Notes: generated by a model from the sequence alone, not told the origin. DNA of 64,000 nt from Simmondsia chinensis (GCA_018398585.1 JAGTTD010000022.1:4738501-4802500); one strand, 5' to 3'; positions 42,878 through 55,090 are shown, numbered from the stretch's first letter. Made by a program: numbers and translations.

Positions 42878-45179
42878 GCTGAACGGGGTGGAGCAACGTG
42901 AAGATTGGACTTGTGTTGTAGGAATAAGTCAGCAGGTAGACCTTTGGTGAGAATGTCAACAACCTGTTGAGTGGTTGGTGTGTAACATACTTGTAGGTCT
43001 CCTTTTGAGGACTTTTTCACGAACGTAGTAGAAGTCAACATCAACGTGTTTGCTTTTGTCATTTGAGGTGAGGTTGGCTGCAAGGTAGGAGGCGGAGATG
43101 TTATCATAGTAGACCTTGACCAGTCCGTGATGTCGTAGCCCGAGATCCCACATTATGTACCAGATCCAATCACTTTCAGCAACAGATTGAGCAACGACAC
43201 GATATTCAAATTCCGTGGTGGCTTTCGATACGGTGGCTTATTTCTTGGCTTGCCAAGAGAAGAGGTTGGGACCAAAGTAAATTGCATAACCAGTGGTGGA
43301 GCGTCTTTTTTGTTATGACAACCACCCCAATCAGCATCTGCATAAGCAGTGATTGGGTTGGAAGCAGCTGGTGTCAGGAGAAAACCATGGTTAGGAGTGC
43401 TCTTGAGATAGCGGAGAATCCGCTTAACTACCTGCTAGTGAAGATTTCGAGGGGCATGCATGAATTGGGACACCAACTTCACTGCATAAGTGATGTGTCG
43501 GGCGTGTCATGGTCAAGCATTGTAGAGCACCTACCGCACTTCAATACTCAGTTGGATCACCAAGGAGATCTACTTCATGGAGAGAGAGGTGTGCGCGGGA
43601 TGGGAGGGGGGGTTTTGATGGGTTTGGCCTCATGAATGTTATGTTTGTTGAGGTGGTCAACTGTGTATTTGTGTTGTGAAAGGTAGAGATTGGTTTTGTC
43701 ACGATTGGCTTCTATACCTAGAAAGTAGGCGAATTGGGTGGAGAGAGACCGAATAAGGGTGTCAAGATGTGACTCGTTTGTGCCAGTGATGATGATGTCA
43801 TCAACATAGAGTAAAAGGAAAATAATATGTGTGGTGGTCTTTTGAATGACGAGTGAGGGATCCGCTCGACAGTATCTGAAACCTAGACTAAGGAGGTACT
43901 CACTAAACCGCTGAAACTAGGCTTGGGGTGCTTGTTTTAGACCATAGAGCGCCTTCGTAATTGACAAACATGGTTTAGAAATTTGGGGTGTTCAAAACCT
44001 TTGGGTTGCCTCACATAAACCTCTTCCTGTAAGTGACCATGTAAGAAAGTGTTTTTGACATCCAATTGACAAATGGGCCAGTTGTATGTGAGAGCAAGAG
44101 TTAGGACAAACCGAACGGTAGCAGGTTTTACAGTAGGACTAAAGGTTTCCTTATAGTCAATGCCTTCACGTTGGTGAAAGCCTTAAGCTACCAGGTGAGC
44201 TTTAAACCACTCAACCGAACCATCAGCTTTGTACTTAACCTTCTATTTCCAAGTACTTCCTACAAGATTTTTAGTTGTGTCATATGGAACTAAGTCCCAG
44301 GTGTTGTTGACAACGAGAGCGTTGAACTCATCTGCCATGGCCTTTTGCCATTGAGGATTTTAAATTGCCTAAGCATAACACGTTGGTTCTTGTATGACAA
44401 TGATGGTAGTGAGGGAAAGAGGGTATTTTGGCTTGCGTATTCCATCTTTAAGATGAGTACGCATAGGATGAATGTGGGTGGTGTGGGATTGGGGTGAGAC
44501 TGCGGAGAGTCCTGGGGGTTTGAGCCATGTCTCGATGTTTGGGGGCGGGGGGGGGGGGGGGGGGGGGGGGGGAACTGACAGTGCAAGGACTGCGGTTGGG
44601 GGGTAGGCTGGTCAGTGCGGGGATTAGAGGAGTGTCAGGCGCCGGAACCGGGTGCTACACAGGAACTGACCCAGGAGGCAAGTCGGGACTGCCCAGGTGG
44701 TGTGGGTGGAGGGATGCTGTGGTCCGTGACCTGTAGCAGCGGCGGGTTACTGGTTTGTGTGCGGACGGTATGTGCATCGGGTCCAGGAGCCAGATAAATG
44801 GGTAGGTTGGGGGAAGAAACCTGAATTGATATGGGTTGTGACACCGGAGAGTTAGGACTATGTTGTTTTAAAAAGTCAGAGTAGGGAAATCTCGTTTCAT
44901 CAAACACAACATGATGACTTAGGTAGAGACGATGTGTTTTAGGATCGAAGCACTGATAACCTTTGTGTCGGGCCGCATAGAAAAACACATAGGTTGGAGT
45001 GAAGGGCAAATATATGAGTGGCACGGGGTGTGAGGTTAGGATAACATGCACACCCAAAAACGCGAAAACGTTTATGGTCGGGTTTAGTGTTTAAAAGTTT
45101 TTGAAAGGGGGATATGTTTGACAAGACCGAAGTAGGAAGCCTGTTGATTGTAAAACTGGCATTGTAAAAAAGCGTCATC
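42874..45179 (-). pseudogene. copia reverse transcriptase and RNase H, heavily broken
   Basis: Integrase C-terminal phrases (FGCACYPNLTP, YAARHKGYQCFDPKTHRLYL at about 44940-45060) are followed by a Pro/Ser-rich linker and RT phrases in several frames ([20 protein letters not shown] near 44150, [10 protein letters not shown] near 44060, a Y/M-LMTSS catalytic-box region near 43800). RNase H pieces are KVYYDNISASYLAANLTSND (about 43060-43120) and TPTTQQVVDILTKGLPADLF (about 42930-42985). Stops and frameshifts are frequent. A 26-nt G run at 44547-44572 lies in the linker. Confidence 0.8.
44547..44572. repeat. poly-G run of 26 nt
   Basis: Twenty-six consecutive G follow gggggc. On the coding strand it is a poly-C run encoding Pro inside the copia integrase/RT linker. 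Confidence 0.9.
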
Positions 45180-45560
45180 CTAGAATGCAAAGGGAAGTTT
45201 GGAGTGTATAAGTAGTATTCGTGCCATTTCAGATAAATGTTGATGCTTTCGCTCCACCTCCCAATTTTGTTGCGGGGTATCAGGACAGGACATATGGAAA
45301 TGGATTCCAACATCGCGACATAGGGCATTCATACGTCGATGATCAAATTCACCTCCACTGTCACTTTGAAAAACTTTGATTTTAAGATTAAATTGATTTT
45401 CAACTGAGGCTTTAAAAATGGTGAAAATTTCAAAAACATCCGATTTTTGCTGCATCAGGTGGAGCCAAGTAAATCGTGAAAAATCGTCAATAAATAGAAT
45501 ATAGTATTTATAATTCGAGTTAGATGAAACGGGAGATTGCCAAACACCAGAGTGTATCAA
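45180..45560 (-). pseudogene. copia integrase catalytic core
   Basis: LFIDDFSRFTWLHLM carries the first Asp, KVFQSDSGGEFDHR the second and NWEVERKHQHLSEMA the Glu, so the DDE triad is intact here. Canonical PQQNG reads PQQNW. The frame continues from the upstream segment after one stop and breaks again near 45180. Confidence 0.85.
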
Positions 45561-46334
45561 TTACAATGGAGAAGCAGTTGTATGCAATACACGTTCAAAA
45601 GGAAGTTTACGAGATTTCCTTAAACAATATGACTGACACTTATTTGAAGATTTAATAGCAGGAAAAAAATGAGTGTTACATAAAGTATCAAAAACAGAAT
45701 TTCCTAGATGTCCTATTCTTTGGTGCCATAGCTCTCCATGTTTGGCGTTGGCAACTAACCCGATGTCATGAGGTGAGAAGTTATAGAGTGGCCCGTTACT
45801 AGGTGCTTGTAGAAGCAGCGTCCCCGTAGCTTTGTCCTTAGCACAAAAACGGTTAGAGTCAAATTCTACTATGCAGTTATTGTCTTGACACAACTTTTTA
45901 ATAGAGAGGAGATTATGTGTTAGTTTTGGGACTAGCATAACATTAGGTAATTTAAGTGTAGAGTGACTCGTGTTTGTAGAAGAGGAACCAATGTGTGTTA
46001 TAGGCAGTAGAGCACTATTTCCAATAAGAACACCTTTTTGACCAGTATAAGAAAGAGGGTTTGAGAGGATACCTGAGTTGGGCGTTATATGGTTCGAAAC
46101 ACCGGAGTCTGGGTACCAGTTGTAATCATGAGGCTCTCCAATTGTCATGGCTGCAAATGACTGGCTGGGATCACGATAGGTCGTGCCATCGAAGCGATAA
46201 GGACATTGGAGCCCACTATGACCATGGTGGGAGCAAATTTTACAATATTGAGGTCGAGGTCCAATCACACCTGCATTAAAATTGGGAGGGAGATTCCCTG
46301 GTGGTTGAATCGGTTGGGAAGTGGGAGGAGGCAC
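45561..46334 (-). pseudogene. copia nucleocapsid zinc knuckle, protease and integrase zinc domain
   Basis: The open frame contains the CCHC knuckle CKICSHHGHSGLQC (C-x2-C-x4-H-x4-C, about 46200-46245), the protease site WYPDSGVSNHITP (Asp-Ser-Gly, about 46080-46120) and the integrase zinc domain start LWHQRIGHLGNSVFD (about 45690-45740). A stop at 45561-45563 is in the same frame as the next segment, so it is a single in-frame break. Confidence 0.85.
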
Positions 46335-47520
46335 ACTACCATACTGACGGACATACCCAGCTTGGCTTTGCAGTGTCCTTGGTGGGCCATTTCGGCCCCC
46401 TTGACTGAGGCGGTTGCGGCCATGGCCACGTCCGTGCCCACCTTTGGGTTGTTGTTGTGCTGTAGGAGCTTGTCCCGTGGCAATACTAGCATGATGTTGA
46501 TCATGGTTAGAGCGTCCAGAGATTCGTGTTTGGGCAGCCTCCTCATTGAGGAGTGCTGTTTATAATACTTCATAAGTATAAGTTTTTGAAGTTTGACGAG
46601 AAAAGGTTGATAAAGCAGCATATTCAGGAGGTAACCCGTAAATCATAAAATGTTGAAATTCCCTATCAAAAATTGGTGAATCAATGGCAGCTAGATCGTC
46701 AGTTATGGATTTAAGTTCAGAAAGGTAAGCGTCCATTGTTTTGCCATCTTTATGACGGTTAATAAGTAGAGTTCGGAGGTTGGGTGGCGAACAATGTCGT
46801 TGCTCAAGGAGTGAGACAGTGTAGCAGCAATACAAGATCTGAGACTTTGATCTGTACGTACCCATGAGATATAATCAGGGTGAGAGTAAGAGGATCCATT
46901 TTGTAACGTTATTTGAGCAGGGAGGCAGGGATATGCCCCATCAATGAACCCTAAAAGTTGATGTACTAGTAAAAACATATTAAATTGCTCATGCCAAGCT
47001 GAGTAATACTATGCTTGTGATATTAGATAGAGGGAGTATAATGGGGGAAGAGGGATGATTAAATAGATTGGGGAAGTTTAAATTAGGGTTTGTATTGGAT
47101 GGAATGCCACTGCCTAAATTTATACCAAGGAAAGGCATTGAGGGGGAGACCGTGCCGCCCCCACCGTCAGGAACAACCGGCATTTCGGCAACAGTGGCAC
47201 TGGTGAACCCACACCCGGTTGATGGGACAAAGAAGAGAGAGGGAAGAGAAGGGGGTATGCCCATGTTAAGTCCCAGGAACACTGTAGGCCTCCGAATTGG
47301 TGGTGGAGTACTGGAGATGGCGACACCGGTATCAACCAATCGAGAGAGGTCACCGCCGACTGCAATGGGTCCGACATACGGACTGTTGGTCATTGCAGGA
47401 GGTGGTGCGGTGCTGGAAACCACCGGCGAGGGACCAACTTGAACAAGGTCGGCCTCCAATGTGGTTCGTTGGCAGCCGTCGGCGAGAGGGGGAGAAACAA
47501 CATTAGCGTAGGATCAATTA
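46335..47520 (-). pseudogene. copia gag, frameshifted
   Basis: A Pro/Ser/Gly-rich N-terminal stretch (46989-47459) is followed by gag core phrases in other frames: GSSYSHPDYISWVRTDQSLR (about 46836-46895) and KSITDDLAAIDSPIFDREFQ (about 46660-46720), then YGLPPEYA. These match the UBN2-type copia gag. At least three frame changes occur, so no complete gag can be made. Confidence 0.75.
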
Positions 47521-47656
47521 GTTGTCATTATTCAGGTTTATAGAAGAAAATTTAAAGGGAATTTAAACAAATTGCAAAGAAAAGGAGCGAAAATGTAAAG
47601 CAAAGAAAGAAAAATTCAAGAAAGAGAAAAGACTAAAATGGATTAGGCCAGAACCT

Positions 47657-47668
47657 GCTCTGATACCA
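47657..47668 (-). promoter_or_regulatory. primer binding site for initiator tRNA-Met
   Basis: TGGTATCAGAGC (sense) lies directly after the 5' LTR. It is the standard plant copia primer site complementary to the 3' end of initiator tRNA-Met. Confidence 0.95.
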
Positions 47669-47836
47669 TGTGAATATGCTGAACCAATTATAATTGAATG
47701 AGTAAAATGAGGTTACATGGGTGCCTTTATATAGGCAAGTAAGGAATACACAAATGACTAAAGTGCCATTGGAGTTAACATAACTCTAAAGGTACAAAGG
47801 TAATTAGCAAAACCCTAGAATCTATAACTTCCAATA
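47669..47836 (-). repeat. 5' LTR of the copia element
   Basis: It is nearly identical to 42698-42866. In sense it begins TATTGGAAGTTATAG and ends CATATTCACA. It starts with TA where copia LTRs normally start with TG, and the other LTR has the same start. Confidence 0.93.
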
Positions 47837-47841
47837 CGTAG

Positions 47842-49363
47842 GATTAAAAATAACATGCTTTAATTATCAATTTAATAAAATAAGTTTTGAGTAATTAATT
47901 TAATAATATTTTTGTAATAGAATTACTGTATATAAGAAATTTGCTTATAGATTATTTAATGTTTAATAAATAAATTTTGAATAATTAATTAAATTATTTT
48001 TATAATATTTTTAAGTTTTAAATATAAACTAATAAATAAATATAATTTTAGATAATCTAAAATTTAATATGGATTTTTAAAGATGTTTATAAAAGATGTG
48101 ATGGTTATAGAAAAATAGTTATTGTGTTTAGATATATAAAATAATTTTAACAAAAATAGAGGTAAACGTAGTCATATAAATTATTTATTTTTTAAAATTT
48201 AAATTTTAGCAAATTATAATAAAATAATAAAATAAATATTGTTAAGTCAAAGTTTGTTTATTTTTTGGAGTATAAATGATTATTTAAAATAGAGTTACAA
48301 ATAGTTCTAAATTTTATTTTGAGTATGCTTAATTTTTTTTTAATTTTAAATATAAATTCATGATAAAATCTAATCTCAAACAAGTCAATATTTAATCTGA
48401 TTTTTTAAAAATAATTATTTAAAAATTTTGGTAATGGGTTTTAAAATATCGTATTTAGCTATATAAACTAATGATAAAAAAAATAGAGGTAAAATTAGTG
48501 GTATTGAAGCAATGATCGAGACACAACATGGAAAATGCTATAAAAATTAGATTTTTTATGTATCGCCTGGGATTACATGTAACAACACCTATAAAAAAAT
48601 AAAGTAACCATGCATCGCATGGGGTTTTGCTAGTATAAGTTAAGTCATACTTTGATAAAAAAGTTAATTTATACAACTATTTTACCTAATTTCTAAATGT
48701 GATATCAATCGTACTATTTTATTAACTCTGTAATTTAAAAAAAAATAAAAAGGCATTGAACTATATCATAAAGAATTTTTTTTGTATTTAACTTTTCAAG
48801 GGTATAAAAAAAGTATTGTATACTCATATAGAAATCAATTTGAAATTAAACCACTATATAGAAATTAATTAGAATTGTACAATTAAAGAGAATAAATTAA
48901 GCATTCTAGAGATATATTCAATATCTATAATTTATTTTTTAATAATAAGTATATTTAATATATATTGTATAATTAAATTAGGATTATCTATGTAAAATGT
49001 TCTTATGTTTTGACCAATGTGTCCATTTATTACTTTTATTTTAATTGTATCAATTTAGTGTTGGTACAAGTTAATAACATATTTTTTAATTGTTTAGTTA
49101 TATTAGATGTACAACCTAATACAAACCCACCCTTTAACCTAATTAAATTCATTCATGACTCGATTGTTAAAAAATTTTATCACCATCTTAACTTTTTATA
49201 GTCGGACCAAAATAAATTAGGCTAAATTAATTTTTAATTAATCAAATTTTACTCATAGTATTACAGTAAAAATAAGATCACTATTGTGAGAATTTTTTAA
49301 TAGTTTGGTAATAAGTAAGTTTAATTAGACTAAATTAAATTTTAATTAGCCTCAAGGTGTTGG
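47842..49363. other. very AT-rich intergenic DNA, nothing recognised
   Basis: Long A/T runs. At about 48985-49330, phrases such as gtgtccatttattac and gtatcaatttagtgttgg resemble the MITE at 37625, probably a degraded relative. No gene is seen. Confidence 0.4.
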
Positions 49364-49905
49364 AATTAGTGTCCAAAAAAACCCAATTAATTAGTTTTAA
49401 ACATTAAATAAATAAAATTATTTTATTTATTTACTGTCTGATTATGTTTTGTAAGTCAAACATGCATATATGATTGTTTTCAAAAACATTCCATGAGATG
49501 GACATAGTATAAGATGACATGTTAGGTTTGGTTTAAGTGATTAATGAGATTGAACCACAAATAAGCTTAGATCACACTAATAATATGTTGTCAATGTATG
49601 TTCGTAGCTAGTGATAAGTTTGGATAATTTGCCGGATAAGACTATAATATGATGCTTTTAATGACTTGTCTTGGTCATGTGCATAGGGATCCAAGAGTAT
49701 CATGTTGGTGTTGTCAATAAGATTGGAACACTGAACAGTAATTATTTCTTTAACTGCTATCCGAAATAATTAATTCTGTAAGACAATAACTCTAAATCTA
49801 GAAAACAGTCTGAACTCCGTTGCTTTGATGTGCCAAAATGATTAGAGAAAGTATGTTGACTTGAATGTTACATACATTGGGTAACAATATGAAGTGTAAC
49901 AGGAC
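49364..49905 (+). mobile_element. probable Ty1/copia LTR fragment or solo LTR
   Basis: It begins near tgttggaattagtgtccaa (about 49357-49375), the usual start of one class of plant copia LTRs. It continues with the matching style of interior (gttcgtagctagtgataagtttgg, in short blocks; cttggtcatgtgcatagggatcc; gattggaacactgaacagt; gaactccgttgctttgatgtgcc). The right end and target duplication were not resolved. Confidence 0.5.
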
Positions 49906-49984
49906 TAGTGAAACAAAAAATTTAACGAAGCAAGGTCTATATTTATAATAAAAAAAAAATTAGTAATTAAATGCATAAATACAT

Positions 49985-52900
49985 ATGTAATTAATCAACC
50001 CATTCGCACTTGAATAATACGGTTGAAAGCTCCCCTAGATAGTTCAGCTTGATAATTTCTAAGATCCTACCATAATAAGTTAAATCCCCAAAAGTAGGAT
50101 TCTTATCATTTGCATTGATATAACTTGATGTCTTCGCCGTCACTACAATTCCACTATTTTGTGTGCACCCATCATAGTGTTTGGCTCGAAATCTATATCC
50201 TCTGATGTTTAATCCTCTATATTTTGTTGCCGCATCAAGGGGACCAAGAGCAAACATTCTAAGTTCTTGTTTAAGACTTGCGACATACCTACTTCTTTCT
50301 AATTTTTCAACCTGTTAGAATAAATAATGCTAGAACCAAACTTGTTCTACAATTTCAAAAATCATATGCAACATCTTTATAAGGAGCTCGCACATGATCC
50401 CTTAACCAATCATGAAATGTTTCATGTTGAACGCGTTCAATTTCTTTCAATGAAATACGTCTTGGTTGGTTATGATTCTTAATCTCAGTAGCATGTGCTC
50501 TGCATGAAAGATAGCCATGTTTAGAAATTGTAACAAAACACAGAGTTATTAACAAAAAAAAAAAGAATTATTTATGCATTCCTTATTTGAGAAACGGTCC
50601 AACATCTGGACAATTAAATAGCACGCATTGATGAGCTTGAATCTTACTCGGTCCTTTTAAAACAAATGTTCTAGGCTTCGCGAAAGTACATCCCAGTTGA
50701 GGTAACAAAGATGGTACTCGATCCAAGTCAAAGGATTCCTTTGGATCAACATTACCAATATTCCACGAAGATCCATTGTGATTTGCATTATCATCATTCC
50801 TTGAAGGTCGATTTAGCTTTTTCACAACTCTGTCTAAATACCATAAACAAAAAGTGACACATTTTTGCATTAAGTAGGCCTCTGCAATGGAACCCTCAGG
50901 GTACACCTTTTTCCATAGGATTTCAACTCAGACAAGTACCTAAACAACACAACAAAAAATCCTTAACACACCTACAATAAAAGGGCAAGCTATGACACTA
51001 AGAAATTAACTTGATTTGAATTTATTACCTCTCAATAAACTACATCCACCTACATTGTACTGGCCCTATAATTTTTGCTTCCCGAGCTAAGTAGATCACT
51101 AAATGCACCATCACAGTGAAGAAACCAGGTAAAAATATTCTCTCTAAATGGCACATTGTTGTTCGAATACGAGATTCTAGCTCCTCAAGTTTATGCACAT
51201 GAAGTATCTTTGAACATAGTTCCCTAACGTAGCCACATAAATCAAATACAATTGCAATTACCTCTTTCGTGAGAGTTCCTCTTAGTACTAAAGGAAGAAG
51301 TTGTTGCATCAAAATACGACAGTTGTGGCTTTTTAAGCCATAAATTTTACACTGGTCAAGATTCACACATTTTGAGATATTGCTTGCATAACCATCTTGA
51401 ACTTGAATGTCAAAAAGCAACTTGCAAAATCTATACTTCTCATCTCTTGACATGGTATAACGCACTGGGGTTAGATAAAACCAATTAGGACCCCTTCGTT
51501 GTAGATGAAGTTGTTCCAATACTTTTATATCTTTCAAGTCAATACGAGCATTTAAATTATCCTTGAATTTTCCATCCAAATTTAACAATATTGCATACAA
51601 ATTTTCATACACATTATTCTCTATATATAACATCAAGATTATGTCATAGCAAATGGGATCCCTAATAAGGTACCGTGAAAAAAATACTCTTTTTCTTCCA
51701 AGTAAATGAGTTTTCAAAATCAACAACATCCTCCAATTGTCTTAACACCATGGTCCCCGAGAGCCTTTCAGGCGGCTGTCTATATTCTTCACCTCCACGG
51801 AAAGACTCCCCATCAAAGCAAAATTTATGCCCATGCCTCAACTATTGTGCAGAAGTATCAACATTATAACATGGGAAACCAAAATTTACCATGTACATTC
51901 TAACCAGATAAGATCCCATAAGCAGGAAAATTGCAAATAGTCCACATGATTGCAGCTCGCATGTTAAATGTTTCATCTAGGTTTTTGTGCCAATCTCCCA
52001 CAACTCAATCAATTCGTTAATGAGAGGCTACAAATACACATCAATCTTGTTTCCAGGGCCACTTTTTCCCAGAATAAGTAATGAAAGGATGAAAAATTGG
52101 GGTTTCAAGCACATCCATGGTAGCAAAAATTATAAGGAATTAAAACAACAGGCCAACAACTATATGTAGAACTCAACATTCCAAATGGATTAAACCCATC
52201 ACTAGCCAATCCAAGCCTAACATTATGAGACTCTAAAGTAAAGTCGGGATATCTTATATCGAAGTTTTTCCAACCTTCAAAATCAGCTGGATGTCTTAAA
52301 GCTCCATCCTTTCTGCTCCTCTCTTCATGCCATCTCATATCAGCAGCTGTATGGTTAGACATGAATAGTTTTTGAAGCCTAGATTTCAATGAAAAATAAC
52401 GTAGAAATTTTGCCGGAATTCCTATTTTTCTTCTTCTTTCCAGATGAAGTATAATGTTCCTTAAACTTTTTCTACCTAGAAGCCCCACAGATGGAACAAA
52501 CATCATCATTGATCTTATCCTTCCAAAACAACATACAATGATTTGGCCATGCATGAATCTCTTAATAAACTAGGCCAAATTTCGTAATAACTCTCTTTGC
52601 TTCTGCAAAAGTTTTTGGTGAATTCTTTCCATTCGGTATAACAACTTGCAAAATCTCAAGCAAGTCTGTGATGGACTTGTTACTCCATTTGTTAGTGCCT
52701 TTTAATTGAAACAAGTGCACGAGTAAGGCAAGCTTACTTAACTCACAACTAGGCCACAACTCCTTGTCAGCCTCCCGAGGTAGCTCATAAAAGCTTGCCT
52801 CCAAGTTAGGCCCACTAGAAGGTTGAACCCCTATATCCAAATCCAAGAAGGAGTCTGTCATGATTTCTTCTACACCACTTAACTCATATGCATCATGTAC

Positions 52901-53311
52901 TAACTCATTCAAATTCATATGCATTCTAGAGCTATTCATTGGTAAACAATAGTTCGAATGTGTTCCAACCATGACTTCCCTAGTTTCCCCATGAAACGTC
53001 CATTTTTGATAACCCCAAAGCATTCCATAACATATCAAGTGCTCATGTATGTCTTCCCTAGCTAAAATGGTTTGATTCACACACTTTGTACATGGGCACA
53101 AAACCTTTGGTACCTCATCCGATGTTGAATTAGAATTCCGAATTTGATTATGAAAGTTTGTTGGGCACATAAAATTAAAGCCTAAAATTGGGGTTGAGTT
53201 TGAAATTGGGTATAAAATTTCAGTTCTATTGTTTGGTTCACCTACAAAAATTGGGGGTACGATTCCACTGCCCAATTTCATGGAATTGGGTTTAAATTGA
53301 AAATCATACAT
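49985..53311 (-). pseudogene. CACTA (En/Spm) TNP2-type transposase, degenerate
   Basis: The minus strand holds the TNP2 domains in order. 53311-52562 is the transposase-associated zinc domain (VLCPCTKCVNQ...HLICYGML). 52554-52105 is the core start (RWHEERSRKDGALRHPADFE, NVRLGLASDGFNPFGM). 51729-51040 has KSHNCRILMQQLLPLVLRG, MVHLVIYLAREAKIIGPVQ. 50906-50583 is the DUF4218 end (PEGSIAEAYLMQKCVTFC). 50257-49991 is DUF4216 (TFGDLTYYGRILEIIKLNY). Stops and frameshifts separate the pieces. CACTA-type terminal repeats were not found on either side, so this is an eroded remnant with no activity expected. Confidence 0.88.
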
Positions 53312-53733
53312 TTTGATTCCTTGGAGTTAGGAAAGGAATTAAAATCAATAAACTCCACTAACCTAAAACCCAAAATGACCCTACTTGATTAACCAAAATT
53401 TAAGATGATTCAAATCTGAAAGACTTAGACACAGTCTAAGTTTGACTTGAATCTTAAAATCACCCAACTCGAATGACTTGAACCTGAATTAACTTAACTC
53501 AAACACTGAAGTGAACCCACTCAATTGACCTGAGTGAAACTCGAGATGATTGAAAATAAAAAAAATAAAGCTATCTGGCTGGAATGCGACGTAGCCAAGT
53601 TAAGCCCAAAGTCATAATGACCTGACCAAATCGACCCAAAACGTAATATGACCAAAAATGACCCAACCAATTCATTCTTAGCCTAAATTTGACTTAACAC
53701 GAGATAACCTAAAAGTCGAATTGATGCAACCCG
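53290..53733. repeat. 'gactcgaa' interspersed repeat, left half
   Basis: Phrase-by-phrase it resembles 35745-36123 (for example aatcttaaaatcacccaact, aactcgagatgatt). It is interrupted at 53734 by the copia LTR, and the right half resumes at about 59983. Confidence 0.65.
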
Positions 53734-54076
53734 TGTTAGTGTATTTTCAAAATAAACAAAAAATGATTTGACATCTTTTGGGTGAAGAGGTGTGTCTTTT
53801 CATGAAGGAATGTGTCTCTTCATAAAAAGACACTTGAAAAATTATAAATACCTTCCTTCTTTCTCATGATTCGATGATGGAAAATATGACTGTAAAACAT
53901 CATTCTCTAATTCTTTAAGTCTCGGTCATTATTCCTCTCTAGGCTCTTACTCTCACCTTGTATTGGGTTTCATTGTGTCTCTGAGATTATTTTGGTATCC
54001 ACAAAATAAGTCTTAAGGAAAGTAGTTCGCTACACTATTGTTGTTTTGATACTCGTTTTGTAAGATTTCCCTAACA
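53734..54076 (+). repeat. left LTR of the nested copia element
   Basis: The termini tgttag and ctaaca are perfect inverted ends. It contains attataaatacc (TATA-like, about 53853). The second half (cggtcattattcctctct to ttgtaagatttccctaaca) matches the right LTR at 59814-59982. The first half has no clear match there, so the right LTR is rearranged. Confidence 0.7.
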
Positions 54077-54389
54077 ATCTCAAAACTTAGTTTTGTTTAT
54101 GAAAATGGCTACTTCTCTTGGTGTGATTTGGTGGCGAATTTTGTGAAATTGGAGCTAGTGTTTAAGAGTGAAATTGCTATGTATCAAGATTGATAAAGGA
54201 GGTTAAGAGCGAATTGGTATTTCTTCTTGAATCTTTATATATGTTATCATATTCAACCACCATACATGAATCACTATAGATGATCAAGGTACGTTCTTTG
54301 TTTTGAATATGATGAAAATCATGAAGTTCTTAAGAAGTAAGCGAATTTGTGCATAATGCATTAATGTCAAAGATATAAGAAGTTTGCAT

Positions 54390-54632
54390 ACCAAAGAGGG
54401 CACTAACACGCCGTCACCGGATCCCATTATAACTCCGAAGTTAAGCGTGCTTGGGCGAGAGTAGTATCAGGATGGGTGGCCTCCTAGGAAGTCCTCACCC
54501 TCAGGTTGGGGGCACTGGGAAACAACCTCTCTTCAGGTTAACACCCTGAAGGGGGAAGGCTGCGTACATCCACCCCCCCAGACCCTGTGTAGGCGGGAGC
54601 CCTTGAGGCACTGGGTATATTCCTTTTTTTTT
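54390..54632 (+). mobile_element. 5S-rRNA-headed SINE, copy 6 (best preserved)
   Basis: The head reads accaaagagggcactaacac, gccgtcaccggatcccatta, taactccgaagttaagcgtg, cttgggcgagagtagtatca, ggatgggtggcctcctagga, then agtcctc. The A-box, intermediate and C-box regions of plant 5S genes are nearly intact. The tail has caccctcaggttgggggcac, cttcaggttaacaccctgaa, ggctgcgtacatccaccccc, gcgggagcccttgaggcact and a T-run end. The 17-bp duplication atataagaagtttgcat at 54373-54389 and 54633-54649 is exact. Confidence 0.97.
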
Positions 54633-55039
54633 ATATAAGAAGTTTGCATGTGATATAAATGTAAAATTTAAGAACTTATGGTTTGTCATTTAGGCTATAT
54701 TTTGATAATTTGAATCATGAACTTTTGATCAAACATTTTTCAATCACATATGAATTTTGATCAAATGATAATGAAGTTTAATTAAATGATATTATATCAT
54801 GATAATATAACTAAGAATAAATAAATAAATGAAATCGAAATAAAAAAAAGGAGGTTATAAAATGGTTACACAGATATTTGAAACTGTTGTATATGACTGC
54901 ATCTTAAATGCATCTCAAATCCAAATGATAATATGCACTTGCCTCGAATGCGCGCTGTTCAGTGAAAGCATTTCACCCAAAAATGACAAATCAGTATGCC
55001 ACCATTTCATTTGTTGAACCTCTTGTAGTTAACAATCTT

Positions 55040-55053
55040 TATATGGGTTTGAC

Positions 55054-55090
<37 letters not shown>

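Larger units (their letters stand above)
42698..47836 (-). mobile_element. full-length Ty1/copia retrotransposon (degenerate)
   Basis: A 5139-bp element on the minus strand has two LTRs of 168-169 bp, a tRNA-Met primer site, a polypurine tract and gag, protease, integrase, RT and RNase H in copia order. The 5-bp target duplication cgtag lies at 42693-42697 and 47837-47841. The LTRs differ by only a handful of bases, so insertion was fairly recent, yet gag and RT carry several frame breaks. The short LTRs suggest an Ale-like lineage, which would need a tree to confirm. Confidence 0.95.

Noticed and set aside
47068..47442. A 124-codon plus-strand frame
   Set aside because: It lies opposite the Pro/Ser-rich gag start of the copia element and has no features of its own.
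49985..53311. A working CACTA transposase gene
   Set aside because: The domains lie in several frames with stops, and no CACTA terminal repeats were found.
54390..54632. A functional 5S rRNA gene, or a Cassandra-type TRIM carrying 5S sequence
   Set aside because: There is no tandem 5S array or spacer, the 5S end is replaced by a LINE-type tail, and there are no TG...CA repeats or 4-5 bp duplications. The 15-29 bp duplications fit target-primed insertion.
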